Positions 4,841 through 5,168 of a DNA stretch of 5,168 nucleotides are shown here, piece by piece (positions within the stretch are counted from its first letter, which is position 1; every line of letters starts with the position of its first letter). A program made the position numbers and the translations under genes. The stretch covers positions 1 through 5,168 of the forward strand of contig JAESPT010000336.1 in NCBI GenBank assembly GCA_016765515.1, written 5' to 3'. Under the pieces are notes generated by a model. The model saw only the letters and a list, made by a program, of their open reading frames with translations. It was not told the DNA's origin and searched no databases. This stretch comes from Sneathiella sp. (lineage in GTDB: Bacteria > Pseudomonadota > Alphaproteobacteria > Sneathiellales > Sneathiellaceae).

Positions 4841-5168
4841 ATGAAAGTTCTCGTCGCTGTAAAGCGTGTCGTCGACTACAATGTGAAGATCCGTGTTAAA
4901 GCGGACAACACAGGTGTAGAACTCGCAAACGTTAAAATGTCTATGAATCCATTCGACGAAATTGCCGTCGAAGAAGCACTTCGCCTTAGAGAAGCTGGCA
5001 AAGCAACAGAAGTTGTTGTTGTTTCAGTTGGCCCGCAGGCCGCCCAGGAAACCATCCGCACAGCCCTCGCAATGGGCGCGGATCGCGGTATATTGGCGAA
5101 AACTGAGGATGAAGTAGAACCATTAGGCGTTGCTAAAATCTTCAAAGCCATTGCCGAAGAAGAAAAAC
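4841..5168 (+). CDS. etfB: Electron transfer flavoprotein subunit beta (3' truncated)
   Basis: The frame from ATG 4841 stays open to the window end, giving the first 109 residues of a protein normally about 250 long. Seen: the N-terminal strand and loop [20 protein letters not shown], the conserved [20 protein letters not shown] (30-49), the strand EVVVVSVGP (57-65), and [15 protein letters not shown] (70-84), all typical of the adenine-nucleotide alpha-hydrolase-like fold of EtfB. Together with EtfA (FAD-bearing, expected just downstream) it accepts electrons from acyl-CoA dehydrogenases such as the one at the window start and passes them to ETF:quinone oxidoreductase. EtfB binds AMP structurally. 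It has its own promoter 105 bp upstream and a recognisable Shine-Dalgarno. Of the EtfB types, the sequence fits the housekeeping alphaproteobacterial form rather than the nitrogen-fixation FixA form. Confidence 0.96.
   Translation, partial: MKVLVAVKRVVDYNVKIRVKADNTGVELANVKMSMNPFDEIAVEEALRLREAGKATEVVVVSVGPQAAQETIRTALAMGADRGILAKTEDEVEPLGVAKIFKAIAEEEK

Noticed and set aside
4582..4842. Minus-strand open frame of 86 codons across the pduO/etfB gap
   Set aside because: It overlaps the 3' end of pduO and the promoter and leader of etfB, and its Pro/Leu-rich translation resembles no family I know.
4876..5151. Minus-strand 91-codon frame inside etfB
   Set aside because: It is antisense to the well-conserved EtfB coding sequence; its Ala/Ser/Thr-rich composition is that of a shadow frame.
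1..5168. Mobile element, defence system, CRISPR array or tRNA
   Set aside because: No transposase, integrase, repeat-spacer array, terminal repeats or tRNA-like cloverleaf could be seen; the genes are mainly housekeeping metabolism.

Overview
The window looks like an ordinary chromosomal segment of an alphaproteobacterium of medium GC content, probably a free-living, perhaps marine, heterotroph. The genus cannot be fixed from the sequence. The assignment rests on three things. The first gene closely resembles (2S)-methylsuccinyl-CoA dehydrogenase of the ethylmalonyl-CoA pathway. A HIG1-type small membrane protein is followed by a PduO-type cobalamin adenosyltransferase and then etfB, an order I recall from many alphaproteobacteria. 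The EtfB N-terminus is also of the alphaproteobacterial type.

Layout, left to right. Positions 1-819 (+) hold the 3' part of an acyl-CoA dehydrogenase, probably mcd, closed by a textbook intrinsic terminator at 846-872. Positions 1033-1725 (+) encode an uncharacterised 230-aa protein with a possible GNAT-like C-terminal half. It converges, with a 29-bp gap, on a minus-strand pair: a DAO-family FAD oxidoreductase (3799-2627) and a YihY/BrkB-family membrane protein (2612-1755), separated by 14 bp and probably co-transcribed. A 68-bp divergent intergenic region separates that pair from the plus-strand pair of a HIG1-type protein (3868-4062) and the cobalamin adenosyltransferase (4073-4636). A 204-bp gap carrying a good sigma70-type promoter with a palindrome in its spacer then leads into etfB (4841 to the window end, 3' truncated). 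Its usual partner etfA would be expected just outside the window.

How the genes fit together. Mcd-type and other acyl-CoA dehydrogenases pass electrons to ETF (EtfA/EtfB). The adenosyltransferase makes adenosylcobalamin, the cofactor of ethylmalonyl-CoA mutase and methylmalonyl-CoA mutase, which act in or just after the same carbon route. Part of the window is therefore coherent around acyl-CoA oxidation and C4/C5-CoA assimilation. The HIG1-type protein may relate to the respiratory chain. The oxidoreductase/YihY pair and the 230-aa protein have no evident link to this theme.

I see no mobile element, CRISPR array, rRNA, tRNA or phage gene, and no defence-like or clearly novel system. The points most worth a second look are the palindrome inside the etfB promoter, the HIG1-type protein beside B12/ETF genes, the uncharacterised 230-aa family, and a perfect 10-bp hairpin inside that gene.
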